Source: Dehalococcoides sp. JdFR-54
Lineage (GTDB): Bacteria; Chloroflexota; Dehalococcoidia; JdFR-54
Direction: 5' to 3'
Assembly: GCA_002011475.1 (NCBI GenBank)
Contig: MTNP01000042.1
Coordinates: forward strand, 1 to 57,070
DNA: 57,070 bases
A program made the position numbers and the translations under genes. Shown here in pieces: positions 8,889-17,885 of the stretch. Every line of letters starts with the position of its first letter. Position 1 is the first letter of the stretch. Below the pieces are notes generated by a model that was given only the letters and a program-made list of their open reading frames with translations, searched no databases and was not told where the DNA came from.

Positions 8889-10147
8889 TCAGCGTGGAGG
8901 AGGCCCTGGAAAGGGTCCTGAACTGTGTCCATGTACTGGAGGCGGAGGAGAAGCCCATCCTGGAAGCCCTGGGCCAGGTCCTGGCCGAGGATGTCCACTC
9001 GCCTGTGGACGTCCCTCCCCTGGACAACGCAGCTATGGACGGCTACGCCGTCAGGGCGGAGGATACGCTGGGGGCCACTCCCACCTCCCCCCGGGTGCTC
9101 AAGGTGGTGGCTGAGGCGGCGGCGGGCACAGTGGTGGAGCACAGGCTGGAGCCGGGGGAGGCGATACGCATCATGACCGGTGCCCCCCTGCCCCCTGGGG
9201 CCACCGCAGTGATCCCCTTTGAGGATACCGATGAGATGAAACGCCAGTCTCCCATCGCTGAGATAGGTATCCATCGTTCAGCGGATGGGGGGTTGAATAT
9301 CCGCCGCGCCGGAGAGGATATCACCAAGGGGTCTCTGGTATTGAGAAAGGGAACGGTGCTCCGTCCCCAGGAGATAGGGGTTCTGGCCTCCCTGGGCCGA
9401 GGCAGGGTTCAGGTCGTCCGGCGGCCCAGGGTAGCGATACTGGCCACCGGCGATGAGCTTATCGACGTGGGCCAGCCACCCGCGCCGGGGAAGATATATG
9501 ATAGCAATACCTATACCATTGCCTGCCAGGTGAGGCGGGCCGGGGGGATACCCAGGATACTGGGCATCGCCCCTGACCGGGAGGAGAGGCTGGTGGCCAA
9601 GGTAAGGGAGGGGCTTGAGGCGGACATGCTCCTGACCTCGGGGGGCGTCTCCCTGGGCGATTACGATATGGTGAAGGGGGTGCTGGCCAAGGAGGGGGAG
9701 ATCGCCTTTTGGACGGTGCGGATGAAGCCCGGCAAGCCCTTGGCCTTCGGCAGCTTCGCGGTGGGGGAAGGCGATAGATTGCGCCGGGTGCCCCATCTGG
9801 GCTTCCCCGGGAACCCGGTCAGCTCCATGATCAGCTTTGAACTCTTCGCCCGTCCAGCCATCCTCAAGATGATGGGCAAGACCACCCTGTCCAAGCCCAC
9901 CGTCACCGCCATACTGGAAGACAGGGTGATCAACAGCGACCGACGGCGCATCTTCGCCCGGGTAAACGTGGAGAGGCGCCAGGGGCAATACTTTGCCCGA
10001 CTTACCGGCCCCCAGGGCTCGGGGATACTGACCTCCATGGCCTGGGCCAATGGCCTGGCCATCATCCCTGAGGATGTGGCTGAAGCAAAGCCAGGGGATA
10101 CGGTTCAGGTGATCATGCTGGACTGGGCCGAAGGGCAAGGGGCCTAG
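8885..10147 (+). CDS. moeA: Molybdopterin molybdenumtransferase MoeA
   Basis: Inserts molybdate into adenylylated molybdopterin, releasing AMP. 420 residues. Family signatures in order: PPLDNAAMDGYAVRAED, TGAPLPPGATAVIPFEDTD, ATGDELIDVGQPPAPGKIYD, TSGGVSLGDYDMVK and GFPGNPVSS. Its ATG overlaps the mobA stop (ATGA), so the two are translationally coupled. mobB follows 17 bases later. The adenylylating partner MogA/MoaB is encoded far away at 52768-53280. Confidence 0.96.
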   Translation: MISVEEALERVLNCVHVLEAEEKPILEALGQVLAEDVHSPVDVPPLDNAAMDGYAVRAEDTLGATPTSPRVLKVVAEAAAGTVVEHRLEPGEAIRIMTGAPLPPGATAVIPFEDTDEMKRQSPIAEIGIHRSADGGLNIRRAGEDITKGSLVLRKGTVLRPQEIGVLASLGRGRVQVVRRPRVAILATGDELIDVGQPPAPGKIYDSNTYTIACQVRRAGGIPRILGIAPDREERLVAKVREGLEADMLLTSGGVSLGDYDMVKGVLAKEGEIAFWTVRMKPGKPLAFGSFAVGEGDRLRRVPHLGFPGNPVSSMISFELFARPAILKMMGKTTLSKPTVTAILEDRVINSDRRRIFARVNVERRQGQYFARLTGPQGSGILTSMAWANGLAIIPEDVAEAKPGDTVQVIMLDWAEGQGA

Positions 10148-10164
10148 GGAAGGAGAACCCGTAA

Positions 10165-10668
10165 ATGCCGCCCATTATATCCATCATCGGCCATTCCGAG
10201 GTGGGCAAGACCAGCCTCCTCGAGCGGTTGGTGGCGGAATTGAGAAATAGGGGCTACCGTATAGCTGTCATAAAGCACGTAGCCCACGATTTCGAGCTCG
10301 ACCGCCCAGGCAAGGATAGCTGGCGGCTGGCCCGGGCCGGGAGCAGTGCCGTGGTGCTGAGTTCCCCTCACCATATAGCCCTGCTCAAGCCTGTAGAGCG
10401 GGACCCCGGTCTGGGGGAGCTGGCCCAAATCCTGGGCGACGATTATGACCTCATTTTGGCTGAGGGCTTCAAAGGGGAGCCAGGGGCCAAGATCGAGGTG
10501 CACCGGCGGCGACGGGGGAACAAGCTCCTCGGTCCACCTAGCCAGGTGGTGGCTGTAGCCAGCGATGAGCCGCTGGATATAGAAGCCCCCTGCTATCCCC
10601 CGAACGATATCCAGGGGCTGGCCGACCTTATAGAGAAGAGGTTCCTCGGCCCCGATAAGGCAGCCTGA
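10165..10668 (+). CDS. mobB: Molybdopterin-guanine dinucleotide biosynthesis protein MobB
   Basis: P-loop GTPase-like adaptor that helps MobA and cofactor delivery. 167 residues. The P-loop GHSEVGKTSLLERLV is at 8-22. The HDFELDRPGKDSWRLARAGS stretch is the conserved MobB core, and LAEGFKGEPGAKIEVHR is the typical later motif. Third gene of the mobA-moeA-mobB operon, with a GGAGAACC ribosome site just before the ATG. Confidence 0.92.
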   Translation: MPPIISIIGHSEVGKTSLLERLVAELRNRGYRIAVIKHVAHDFELDRPGKDSWRLARAGSSAVVLSSPHHIALLKPVERDPGLGELAQILGDDYDLILAEGFKGEPGAKIEVHRRRRGNKLLGPPSQVVAVASDEPLDIEAPCYPPNDIQGLADLIEKRFLGPDKAA

Positions 10669-10691
10669 GCCCCTCCCAAAGGTTAAGGACC

Positions 10692-11408
10692 ATGAGGTTG
10701 ATTGCCGAAGCGGCAAGCTTCACCTTTGAGCCGGCACCGGCAGTGGCCAGGGCGCGGCGGGTGCTTATCAAGCCCCTTGCCGCCTATCCCCTGCCCCATC
10801 CCGTAACCACCAGCCCGGAGACCATAAGGGCCATTGTGGACGGGATCAGACGGGTCAGCGATGCCGATATCCTCCTCATGGAGGGAAATGCCGAGGGCAG
10901 GGCCATGCGCCCCGTCTATCAGGCCCTGAACTACAACTTCCCCAGGGTACTCCTCCTGGATGTCCAGGATTCGGTGGCGGTAGAGGTGGAAAACCCTTTA
11001 TCCCGACCCTTCGCCCTGCCCACCTTCTGGATCCCCAATGTAGTGCTCTCCTGCGACTATCTCATTACCGTGGCCCCCTTTAAGGTGATCAGAGGCGGGG
11101 GCTGCTTCAGCATAATGAATCTGCTGGGCTTATTGCCCGCCACCAAGTATCAGCAGCCGGGACTGCGAGCGCTGGGGATCCACAAAGTAGTGGCCGACCT
11201 CTTTTTCACCGTGCCCTTCGACCTGGGCGTGGTGGATGCCCGCTGCCGCTTTGTTGGCGACGAACCCACCCAGGGTACCGCCGAAGCCTACAATAAGATC
11301 TTTCTGGCCGAGCCTGCCCTGGCTGACCGATTGGCCTCAGAGGCAGCCGGGGTCAGCACCGAATACCTGCAACTCATCGAGGCCGCTCAAAGTGAATTCC
11401 AGCAATGA
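10692..11408 (+). CDS. DUF362-type protein of unknown function
   Basis: 238 residues. The pattern of an N-terminal VLIKPLAAYPLPHPVTTSPE, a central aspartate/glutamate-rich segment (ADILLMEGNAEG) and CDYLITVAPFKVI resembles the DUF362 family, often annotated as iron-sulfur proteins. This copy has no ferredoxin-type cysteine clusters; it carries only a few isolated cysteines. It starts 23 bases after mobB in the same direction and is probably co-transcribed, but nothing ties it directly to molybdenum cofactor. Function unknown. Confidence 0.7.
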   Translation: MRLIAEAASFTFEPAPAVARARRVLIKPLAAYPLPHPVTTSPETIRAIVDGIRRVSDADILLMEGNAEGRAMRPVYQALNYNFPRVLLLDVQDSVAVEVENPLSRPFALPTFWIPNVVLSCDYLITVAPFKVIRGGGCFSIMNLLGLLPATKYQQPGLRALGIHKVVADLFFTVPFDLGVVDARCRFVGDEPTQGTAEAYNKIFLAEPALADRLASEAAGVSTEYLQLIEAAQSEFQQ

Positions 11409-11418
11409 GGGAGAGAAA

Positions 11419-11835
11419 ATGCTTCCCGACCAGGATTCTCAGCCAGAAATCCGGTACGCCATAGATTTAGGGTGGTTTCGCGAAAATAATCGCTCTTTCG
11501 CCACCCTGGCTAGTAGTCGGCTGTGCCCGAAGTGCCAGGGCCAGCTTCAAGAGACGGCTGAGGCCATGCTAGATCGCTTCAGCCAACACTGTTCCCAGGC
11601 TCCAGGGCTCTTCCACCCTCGTCAACCCCTTATGGAGGCCATATTTCGGCTTTTCCTGACCAATGGGAACAGGCCGATGAGCCCGGACGAAATCGCTGAC
11701 CAATTAAATATGTGTCGAGCTGGCCAGTCTCACCCTGTGGACGCCATGACCCTGCGCCGCCTGCTGGATAGTGACCGGTTCTACGGGATTAGACCTGCGA
11801 CCAGGCCGGTGGCAGAGGCTAGTCCCAATACCTGA
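11419..11835 (+). CDS. Small conserved-looking protein with a CxxC pair
   Basis: 138 residues from the ATG at 11419, placed after GAGGGAGAG. Cys36 and Cys39 (LCPKCQGQL) could form half of a zinc site, and single cysteines occur later. The C-terminal half (MEAIFRLFLTNGNRPMSPDEIADQL) looks like a helix-turn-helix or winged-helix segment. I do not recognise a named family. It is the last gene of the mobA operon and its 3' end overlaps the convergent acylphosphatase gene by 17 bases. Confidence 0.7.
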   Translation: MLPDQDSQPEIRYAIDLGWFRENNRSFATLASSRLCPKCQGQLQETAEAMLDRFSQHCSQAPGLFHPRQPLMEAIFRLFLTNGNRPMSPDEIADQLNMCRAGQSHPVDAMTLRRLLDSDRFYGIRPATRPVAEASPNT

Positions 11836-12109
11836 TCCTGAAATCGGCGAAGCTGCCGCTATACTCAGCCCACTCCACATCCACCCGGTCCACCCTGGCC
11901 CCGGGAGGACCTTGATGCAGCTTCTCCAGCAGGCTATCCAGTTTAGGCCTCTCTCCCTCGGCCTTGACCTCCACAGCCCCGCCCTGGGGCAGGTTCCGCA
12001 CATAGCCGCTCAGGCCCAAGGCCCGGGCGTGGCGAGACACAAAGTCGCGGAAGAAGACACCCTGGACGCGACCATAGATGAGGGCATGGAGAGAGGCCAG
12101 TTCCGACAA
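11819..12109 (-). CDS. acyP: Acylphosphatase
   Basis: Small enzyme of 96 residues that hydrolyses acyl phosphates such as acetyl phosphate or carbamoyl phosphate. The signature GRVQGVFFRDFV (13-24) holds the catalytic Arg21, and GYVRNLPQGG holds Asn39. It starts two bases after the stop of the PflX-type gene and is the last gene of that operon. Confidence 0.93.
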   Translation of the reverse strand: MSELASLHALIYGRVQGVFFRDFVSRHARALGLSGYVRNLPQGGAVEVKAEGERPKLDSLLEKLHQGPPGARVDRVDVEWAEYSGSFADFRIRYWD

Positions 12110-12111
12110 GG

Positions 12112-13041
12112 CTAGACCAACCTCAGGAAGAAGACGCCGTGAACCCCATCCAGCCTGGTTAGCCCGGCCTGGCGAGCCAGCCTCACCGCCTCGAGGAACT
12201 CAGCCCGACTTATCGGCCGGGACAGGGCTGGAAATTCCATGGCTCGATGGCAAGGACGGTACTGGGCCATGACATTCAGATAGGTCGAAGGGGAGATCTC
12301 CTGAGCCAAGAAGCGCACTACCTGGGGGGTGCCGGCCAGGCCCTCCGGCAGAACTAAATGGCGTACCAGGAGCCCCCTGGTGGCCACCCCGTTTTCATCC
12401 AGCTTCAGGTCCCCCACCTGGCGATGCATCTCCTTGACTGCCGCCCGGTTCACCGCGGGATAGTCCTTGATCCCGGAGTAGTGCCGCGCCGTCGCCTCGT
12501 CAGAATATTTCATATCGGGCATATAGATATCTACAATGCCATCGAGCAGCTCCAAGGTATCCAGGGAATCATAGCCACCGGAGTTGTAGACGATGGGCAG
12601 AGTCAGCCCCCGGGAGACGGCTATCTCCAGGGCTTCCAGGATCTGGGGGACCACGTGGCTGGGGCTGACTAGGTTGATATTGTGGCAGCCCTTTCCTTGC
12701 AGGGCCAGCATCATCCCAGCCAGCTCCTCCGGGGAGACCTCATAGCCCTCGCCCTTCTGGCTTATGGTGTAGTTCTGGCAGAAGACGCACCTGAGGTTGC
12801 AGTGGGTGAAGAAGATGGTGCCCGAGCCGCCTCGTCCCACCAGCGGACCCTCCTCCCCGAAGTGGGGACCATAGCTGGAGACCACTGCCCTGGCCCCGGT
12901 GCGACACACCCCCACCTCTCCGGCCAGCCGATCGACCGCGCAGTGCCGGGGACATACCTGACATTCCCTGAGCAGCGCCCTGGCCCGCTTCACCCTATCG
13001 CCCAGCTCGCCCCGGGCATGAAGCTCGGCGTAGGCTGGCAT
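12112..13041 (-). CDS. Radical SAM protein of the PflX (COG1313) type
   Basis: 309 residues. The radical SAM cluster CNLRCVFCQ is at 81-89 (Cys81, Cys85, Cys88). An N-terminal group of cysteines (27, 30, 34, 46; CQVCPRHC then VGVC) is typical of the pyruvate-formate-lyase-activating-enzyme-like PflX group. The substrate of this group is not known to me. It lies between a 50-residue basic protein (five bases upstream) and acylphosphatase (two bases downstream), which suggests a shared job, perhaps in acyl or formate metabolism; that is inference. Confidence 0.85.
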   Translation of the reverse strand: MPAYAELHARGELGDRVKRARALLRECQVCPRHCAVDRLAGEVGVCRTGARAVVSSYGPHFGEEGPLVGRGGSGTIFFTHCNLRCVFCQNYTISQKGEGYEVSPEELAGMMLALQGKGCHNINLVSPSHVVPQILEALEIAVSRGLTLPIVYNSGGYDSLDTLELLDGIVDIYMPDMKYSDEATARHYSGIKDYPAVNRAAVKEMHRQVGDLKLDENGVATRGLLVRHLVLPEGLAGTPQVVRFLAQEISPSTYLNVMAQYRPCHRAMEFPALSRPISRAEFLEAVRLARQAGLTRLDGVHGVFFLRLV

Positions 13042-13046
13042 GCCTC

Positions 13047-13199
13047 CTATTCCTCTGTCGCCGGGCGCGCTTTCTTGCCCTTAACTTTAATGACCTCGAC
13101 CATCATCGCCTCAGGGGGGGTCACGCTGACGCTGATGGCCTTCTTGGCATCCTTCTTGGGTTTTTTCTTCTCCCGCCACCGGTAGTCTCGAGTACCCAT
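13047..13199 (-). CDS. 50-residue lysine-rich protein
   Basis: Starts at the ATG at 13197-13199 with the sequence MGTRDYRWREKKKPKKDAKK. A longer frame to 13235 is excluded because the promoter -10 lies at 13236-13241. The first half is strongly basic with repeated KK pairs; the second half is mixed (VTPPEAMMVEVIKVKGKK). No signal peptide or membrane segment. It is the first gene of the operon with the PflX-type enzyme and acylphosphatase. Function unknown; the basic head could bind nucleic acid. Confidence 0.6.
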   Translation of the reverse strand: MGTRDYRWREKKKPKKDAKKAISVSVTPPEAMMVEVIKVKGKKARPATEE

Positions 13200-13235
13200 A
13201 GCTATCGCCCCTTGTTGCCGGGTTGCTATAACCAA

Positions 13236-13264
13236 AGTTTAGCAAAGGCCCTCATGGCTGTAAA
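13236..13264 (-). promoter_or_regulatory. Promoter of the 50-residue protein / PflX / acylphosphatase operon
   Basis: TTTACA (13259-13264) and TAAACT (13236-13241) on the minus strand with a 17-base spacer. The start point would be near 13229, about 30 bases before the ATG at 13199. Confidence 0.6.
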
Positions 13265-13288
13265 GGGATGGCTGAGAAGGATGGAGGC

Positions 13289-14467
13289 CTAGCGGGCGGT
13301 GAGTCGGCTCTTTAGGGCGCGAATGATGCCCCCCAATAGGTGAGAGGTCAGGGCCTTGAGAAGGAGCCCGCCATGCCAATCGAAGGAGAAGTCATCAGCC
13401 CGGAGCAAGGCCTCATGGATGCCATTGCGTATCATTATGTCAAATACACGCTCGATGTGGCTATCGCCAGCCCTTTCGTAGAGGCGGCGGGCGTAGTAGC
13501 CAATTTGGAGCTCCCGATAGAGCTTGCGCTTCCAGTTTCGTTCATATTGGGCAAAACGCTCCTCTGAGAAGTCGTCGCTGGCCAGGGCCTGGTGCAGGAC
13601 CTCGGCTGCCAGTTGGGCACAGAGCAGGCCATAGTATACCCCGCCGCCCGTAGTGGGCTTTACCTGGCCAGCGGCATTCCCCACCACCACCACCCGGCTG
13701 GCATAGGTTTTGGGCAGCGGCCGAAGGGGAATGCCCCCAAACCGGGGTGGGGTGATGGCCGAGAGCACCTTGCCTTGGGCACGGAGCCGGTTATAGAGCT
13801 TGACTAAATAGGTTCCGGGGTGGTGGCGGCTGAGCAGGCCCAGGCGTCCCCGCCCCGGCATTGTGGGCACCAGCCAGGCAAAAAAGCCAGGGGCTACCTC
13901 CTGTCCCAAATATATTTCGACCTCTTCTGTGTCCTGGACATCCACATCTAGCTGGGCCCCGATGACGAAATCGCCGGGATCCCCCAGCCCCAGTTGCCGT
14001 GTCAACCCGGAGGCGAAGCCACTGGCCACAACCAGGGCCCGGCCTCGCAGTTCTGCCCGGGTGCGGTCGTGCTCACAGGCTACCGTAGCGCCTTCCCTTG
14101 TCACCCTCGCCGCCAATGCCCGATAGCCCAAGAGGAATTCCGCGCCCTGCTCCCTAGCCCTCCCCGCCCAAGCGGTGTCCAAAGCCTCCCTATTGACTAT
14201 GTAGGCCTGGGGCCCTTCTTTGCACACCCTTATCCTCTTGCCCGAGGGGCTGAAGAACACCGCCGAGCTGGCAGTCCTGAGGATGACATCTGGAGGCACG
14301 GGGAATAGCTCCACACATTCCCGTCCCAGGATCCCGGTGCAGCAGCTTCGGCCATCGCGCTTATCTCGCTGCTCCACAACGGCTACCCGGTAGCCCGAGC
14401 TGGCCAAAAGCTCTGCCGTATAGCTCCCCACCGGCCCCGCCCCTATCACCAGGACATCGTACATCAT
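13289..14467 (-). CDS. FAD-dependent oxidoreductase of the geranylgeranyl reductase family
   Basis: 392 residues from the ATG at 14467 (preceded by GAGGATGGC). A Rossmann FAD motif GAGPVG is at 9-14, the family's SCCTGILG is at about 41-48, and GNAAGQVKPTTGGGVYYG is the second FAD-contact motif. Members reduce isoprenoid double bonds of lipids, quinones or chlorophyll side chains; the substrate here is unknown. It is the last gene of the MoxR/DUF58 operon, 13 bases after the DUF58 stop. A role in membrane isoprenoid maturation would be inference. Confidence 0.87.
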   Translation of the reverse strand: MMYDVLVIGAGPVGSYTAELLASSGYRVAVVEQRDKRDGRSCCTGILGRECVELFPVPPDVILRTASSAVFFSPSGKRIRVCKEGPQAYIVNREALDTAWAGRAREQGAEFLLGYRALAARVTREGATVACEHDRTRAELRGRALVVASGFASGLTRQLGLGDPGDFVIGAQLDVDVQDTEEVEIYLGQEVAPGFFAWLVPTMPGRGRLGLLSRHHPGTYLVKLYNRLRAQGKVLSAITPPRFGGIPLRPLPKTYASRVVVVGNAAGQVKPTTGGGVYYGLLCAQLAAEVLHQALASDDFSEERFAQYERNWKRKLYRELQIGYYARRLYERAGDSHIERVFDIMIRNGIHEALLRADDFSFDWHGGLLLKALTSHLLGGIIRALKSRLTAR

Positions 14468-14480
14468 GCCATCCTCGCGC

Positions 14481-16049
14481 CTAAATCCTGCGGTCGAGCC
14501 CCACCGGGAGGACGGGGTAGCCCCTTTCCCCAAGGGAGAAACGGCTGAGGGCTATGGCCTCAGCATCGTGGTTACATGCCGATATTATGACCACACTGGC
14601 CTTCTCCTTAACCATGCCCAGAGCGGTTTGTAATGCCTTTGTGGCAGGATTGTCCATAGCCATAGCGCTCAAAGCCCTGTATTCCAAATCCAGCACCTCG
14701 GCCAGCTTTGCGGCCGAGGGCAGTTGGGCCCGTCTTAGGCGACCGATATTGCCCCTCAGCCTGAGCACATCGGGAAGCTCGAGGTAGCGCAGCGGGCTGA
14801 GGGAAATGGTCACCTGCTCAGCCAGGTTCAGCGCCTGAAGCAGGGCCTGCCGCGGGCCTAGCAATGGGGTGGTCAGGAGCACGTGGCGGTGATTGTAGGC
14901 AGACAAGACCATGGAGATGTTCTCCTTGGCCAGGGTAAGGGCGGTGCAGATGAGACTGGAAGCCAGCTTGTCCTTCTCCTCCTCATCGGTGACCGATAGG
15001 TTCACCACCACGATGGCGGACTGGGCCCCTGGGTCCAGGAACTCTTTAACCACCATCTCCCGCAACTTCAGGGTATGCTTCCAGTCGATGCTCTTCAGGC
15101 TATCCCCCAGTTGATAGGGGCGGAGGCCATAATACTCGAGTCCCTTCCTGGAGACGCGCCCCGTCCTGGCCGAAGCGGCCACGGTCATCAGCTCCCGGGT
15201 TCCCGCCTGGGTCATCCCCAGATACCTTCGGGCCAACCACTCGGCATATCTGACCCTGGGGATGACGAAAAGCTGTACCAGCTCCAGCCCAAAGCCGACG
15301 CGGAGCCAGCCCCAGGGGTCCAGCAGGGCTGCCTTGACCTCCAGCCTCCCCGGCCCAGCCAGCGGGGGGGCAAAAAACACCTCCACCTCCTGCATCTTTC
15401 CCCTTAGGATCAGTCTGCCCGGCTCGATGCGGAGCCATGGGTGAGGGGATTGCAGGATCAGTTGGCCGCCCAGCCGTGCCCTATTCCACAGCCTCACCGA
15501 TATTTTATTGGGGTCGCCGGCCAAAACCCGGTAATCGATCACCTCTGCCTCAACCGGCATGCGGGATAGCCTCGCCAGGGTAATGGCTATAACCCCGGCC
15601 AGATAGCCGGCCACCAGGCCACAACTCACCACCAGGCCCCAGCCCCTCAGTAAGACCGCGATAAACCCTACCCCCAGCAGGGCCGAGACCAGCAACAGGC
15701 CCAGCCTGGTGGGCTGGCGACCCCTCCCCACAGGGCCAAAGGGATAGGTCAGGGCGGTCTCCCTCAGGCTGTAATCCAGCAGGGGCAGGAGGGGCAGGGC
15801 GAAGGTAGAGCAAAGCCATGCCCCCACTAGGGGCTGAAATAGCTGGGGCAAGGCCAGGACCAAGAATAGATGGAGCGAAAGCTGCATACTGGGCCGGGTT
15901 CGCCTGAACCATACGTATAGGGAGAGCAGCAGCATGAGCAAAGGTATGGGCATATATATCGGCGGGGACATCATCCCGGCTGCGGTCAGGGCTACGACCG
16001 CATATACCTTGGACAGGCCCCGGAGGGCATCTATGGTTAGGCCTTTCAT
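14481..16049 (-). CDS. DUF58 domain membrane protein
   Basis: 522 residues. Hydrophobic helices fill roughly the first 175 residues (for example LRGLSKVYAVVALTAAGMM and a later pair), then a beta-rich segment. The DUF58 core GLEYYGLRPYQLGDSLKSID lies near residue 310, followed by a von Willebrand-A-like region (VVVNLSVTDEE). DUF58 proteins accompany MoxR ATPases and are thought to be assembly factors or substrates. The start overlaps the MoxR stop by four bases (ATGA). Confidence 0.9.
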   Translation of the reverse strand: MKGLTIDALRGLSKVYAVVALTAAGMMSPPIYMPIPLLMLLLSLYVWFRRTRPSMQLSLHLFLVLALPQLFQPLVGAWLCSTFALPLLPLLDYSLRETALTYPFGPVGRGRQPTRLGLLLVSALLGVGFIAVLLRGWGLVVSCGLVAGYLAGVIAITLARLSRMPVEAEVIDYRVLAGDPNKISVRLWNRARLGGQLILQSPHPWLRIEPGRLILRGKMQEVEVFFAPPLAGPGRLEVKAALLDPWGWLRVGFGLELVQLFVIPRVRYAEWLARRYLGMTQAGTRELMTVAASARTGRVSRKGLEYYGLRPYQLGDSLKSIDWKHTLKLREMVVKEFLDPGAQSAIVVVNLSVTDEEEKDKLASSLICTALTLAKENISMVLSAYNHRHVLLTTPLLGPRQALLQALNLAEQVTISLSPLRYLELPDVLRLRGNIGRLRRAQLPSAAKLAEVLDLEYRALSAMAMDNPATKALQTALGMVKEKASVVIISACNHDAEAIALSRFSLGERGYPVLPVGLDRRI

Positions 16050-16996
16050 ACCTCCACCTTGGGTACGGTTACCCGCTCCAGTGCCCTGTGGATGATGGAT
16101 TCGGCGCTGATGCCCTCCAGCTCCGCCTCCGGCTTGACACGCAACCGATGGACCAGGGCAGGTATGGCCAGGCGTTTCACATCGTCGGGGATGACGAAGT
16201 CCCTACCCTCCAGCAGGGCGCGGGCCCGGGAACATTTATACAAGGTGATGCTGCCCCTGGGGCTGGGGCCGGATGACACATCTGGGTCTTTCCTCAGCGC
16301 GTCCACGATATCCAGGATATACTCGGTGGTGCTGTTGGCCACGTAGACTTCCCTGGCTAACTTCTGTATGGCCTCGATCTGGGCGCCATCGGCCACTGGG
16401 GCGATGGGGGGCTCATCCAGATAGTCGATGCCGCTGACCACCTGCCTCTCCTCATCTCGGTCGGGATACTGGCTCAAGGTCCTCAGCATAAACCTGTCCG
16501 TTTGCCCATCGGTCAGGGGATAGGTGCCTTCTGCCCCCAGCCCTAACTGGGTGGCGATGACCATGAAGGGTCTGGGCAGCGGATAGGTGACGCCCTCGAT
16601 GCTCACCTGATATTCCCCCATAGCTTCCAGCAGGGCTGACTGGGTCCTGGGCGTGGTCCGGTTGAGCTCGTCGGCGAGCACCACATTGCTGAAGATAGGC
16701 CCCCGGACGAAATGGTAGGCGCCCTCAGGGGTGTAGATACAAAATCCGGTGATATCGGCTGGCATCATGTCTGGGGTAAACTGGATGCGCTTGAACTCGC
16801 CCCCCATGGCCACGGCGAAGGCCGCTGCCAGCTTGGTCTTGGCGGTCCCGGGGAGTCCCTCGATCAGGACATGCCCTCTGGCCATCAAGGCCACCAACAG
16901 CACCTCCTTGGCCTCCTCCTTGCCGATGATCGCCTTGGAGACCTCCTCCAGTATCCTTCGGGGGAGCTGATAAATGTCTTGGTCACTTTTGCTCAA
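16046..16996 (-). CDS. MoxR family AAA+ ATPase
   Basis: 316 residues. Walker A GLPGTAKT is at 47-54, Walker B VVLADELNR is at about 105-113, and the sensor region PFMVIATQ follows. The C-terminal AAA lid ends RALERVTVPKVEV. MoxR ATPases act as chaperones that mature metal- or cofactor-containing complexes or cell-envelope proteins. It lies between DUF4350 (14-base overlap) and DUF58 (4-base overlap), the classical MoxR neighbourhood. Confidence 0.94.
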   Translation of the reverse strand: MSKSDQDIYQLPRRILEEVSKAIIGKEEAKEVLLVALMARGHVLIEGLPGTAKTKLAAAFAVAMGGEFKRIQFTPDMMPADITGFCIYTPEGAYHFVRGPIFSNVVLADELNRTTPRTQSALLEAMGEYQVSIEGVTYPLPRPFMVIATQLGLGAEGTYPLTDGQTDRFMLRTLSQYPDRDEERQVVSGIDYLDEPPIAPVADGAQIEAIQKLAREVYVANSTTEYILDIVDALRKDPDVSSGPSPRGSITLYKCSRARALLEGRDFVIPDDVKRLAIPALVHRLRVKPEAELEGISAESIIHRALERVTVPKVEV

Positions 16997-17885
16997 TATC
17001 GTCTCCCTTCCGCCACAGGGGCATCAATATCAGAGCCAAGACCATCGCCACCATGAGCACCTGGGAATAGGGCTTGGACAGCTGCCCCTGTACCATTGTC
17101 CACATGTCCCTCGACCGGTCCAGCGGAGATTTGGTTATATGGGATTCGTCCATCATCAGCCTGGGATTCTCGCCTCCCATAGCGATAAGCGCCTTCATGA
17201 AGGACTCATTGTCCCCCAGGCCTCTCATACTATTGATCAGGATGCTGGGGTCCGAGACCGCCACCACCATCCCCTGGCCCAACCGCTCCATGGCAGCTAT
17301 CGCCAGATTTCCCTTAGGTTCCCCTTCGTCCCAGGCTGAGTTGCCGTTGGCGTCGGAGAAGGCCAGATCCGAGGACCAGGCGAGGGCTTGAGCCGGGCGA
17401 GACACCGTCAGACTGGTAGCGTGGTTCAGGACCAGGGTCTCTACCCCGGCCTCCTTCAGTTCTGGGGCAAACTCCGTGGCCAGGGGCAGCCACTGGTGGC
17501 GGTGGCAGTAAAAGGGGTCTAGCAAGGGTGCGCCGGCGAAGCTCATTCCCACCCCCAGGGCCTGCAATACCTGATTCCCATGGCCATAGTCATCCATAAG
17601 CAATAAATAACCCCCCTCCGCGACAAAGTCCCGCAGCTGTTGCAGCTCCTCTTCCTGGTAGGGGACATAAGGGATAGCTATAAGGATGTTGCCCTCTGGC
17701 CCCGGTTCCAGCTCGCCGAGGCCGCTCAGCATCGCCCCCTGGAATCGGTGGCTAAAGTCTCTCAGCCCGTTCCAGAAGGGGTTGGTCTTCATGAAATCCT
17801 GTACCGAGGGATAAAAGGAGATACAGACCAAGGAAATGGCCAGCACCAGTATCAGCGTGATGGCGATGAGGTTACGCAGACTCAC
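16983..17885 (-). CDS. DUF4350 domain membrane-anchored protein
   Basis: 300 residues starting at a GTG. One transmembrane helix lies at about 5-25 (LIAITLILVLAISLVCISF) and a second near the C-terminus (about 276-292), so the middle domain should face outside. That domain contains LRDFVAEGGYLLLMDDYGHG, the glutamine-amidotransferase-like pattern of DUF4350. The start overlaps the DUF4129 gene by 14 bases. Such proteins occur in MoxR/DUF58/DUF4129 loci; their biochemical role is unknown. Confidence 0.85.
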   Translation of the reverse strand: MSLRNLIAITLILVLAISLVCISFYPSVQDFMKTNPFWNGLRDFSHRFQGAMLSGLGELEPGPEGNILIAIPYVPYQEEELQQLRDFVAEGGYLLLMDDYGHGNQVLQALGVGMSFAGAPLLDPFYCHRHQWLPLATEFAPELKEAGVETLVLNHATSLTVSRPAQALAWSSDLAFSDANGNSAWDEGEPKGNLAIAAMERLGQGMVVAVSDPSILINSMRGLGDNESFMKALIAMGGENPRLMMDESHITKSPLDRSRDMWTMVQGQLSKPYSQVLMVAMVLALILMPLWRKGDDIEQK

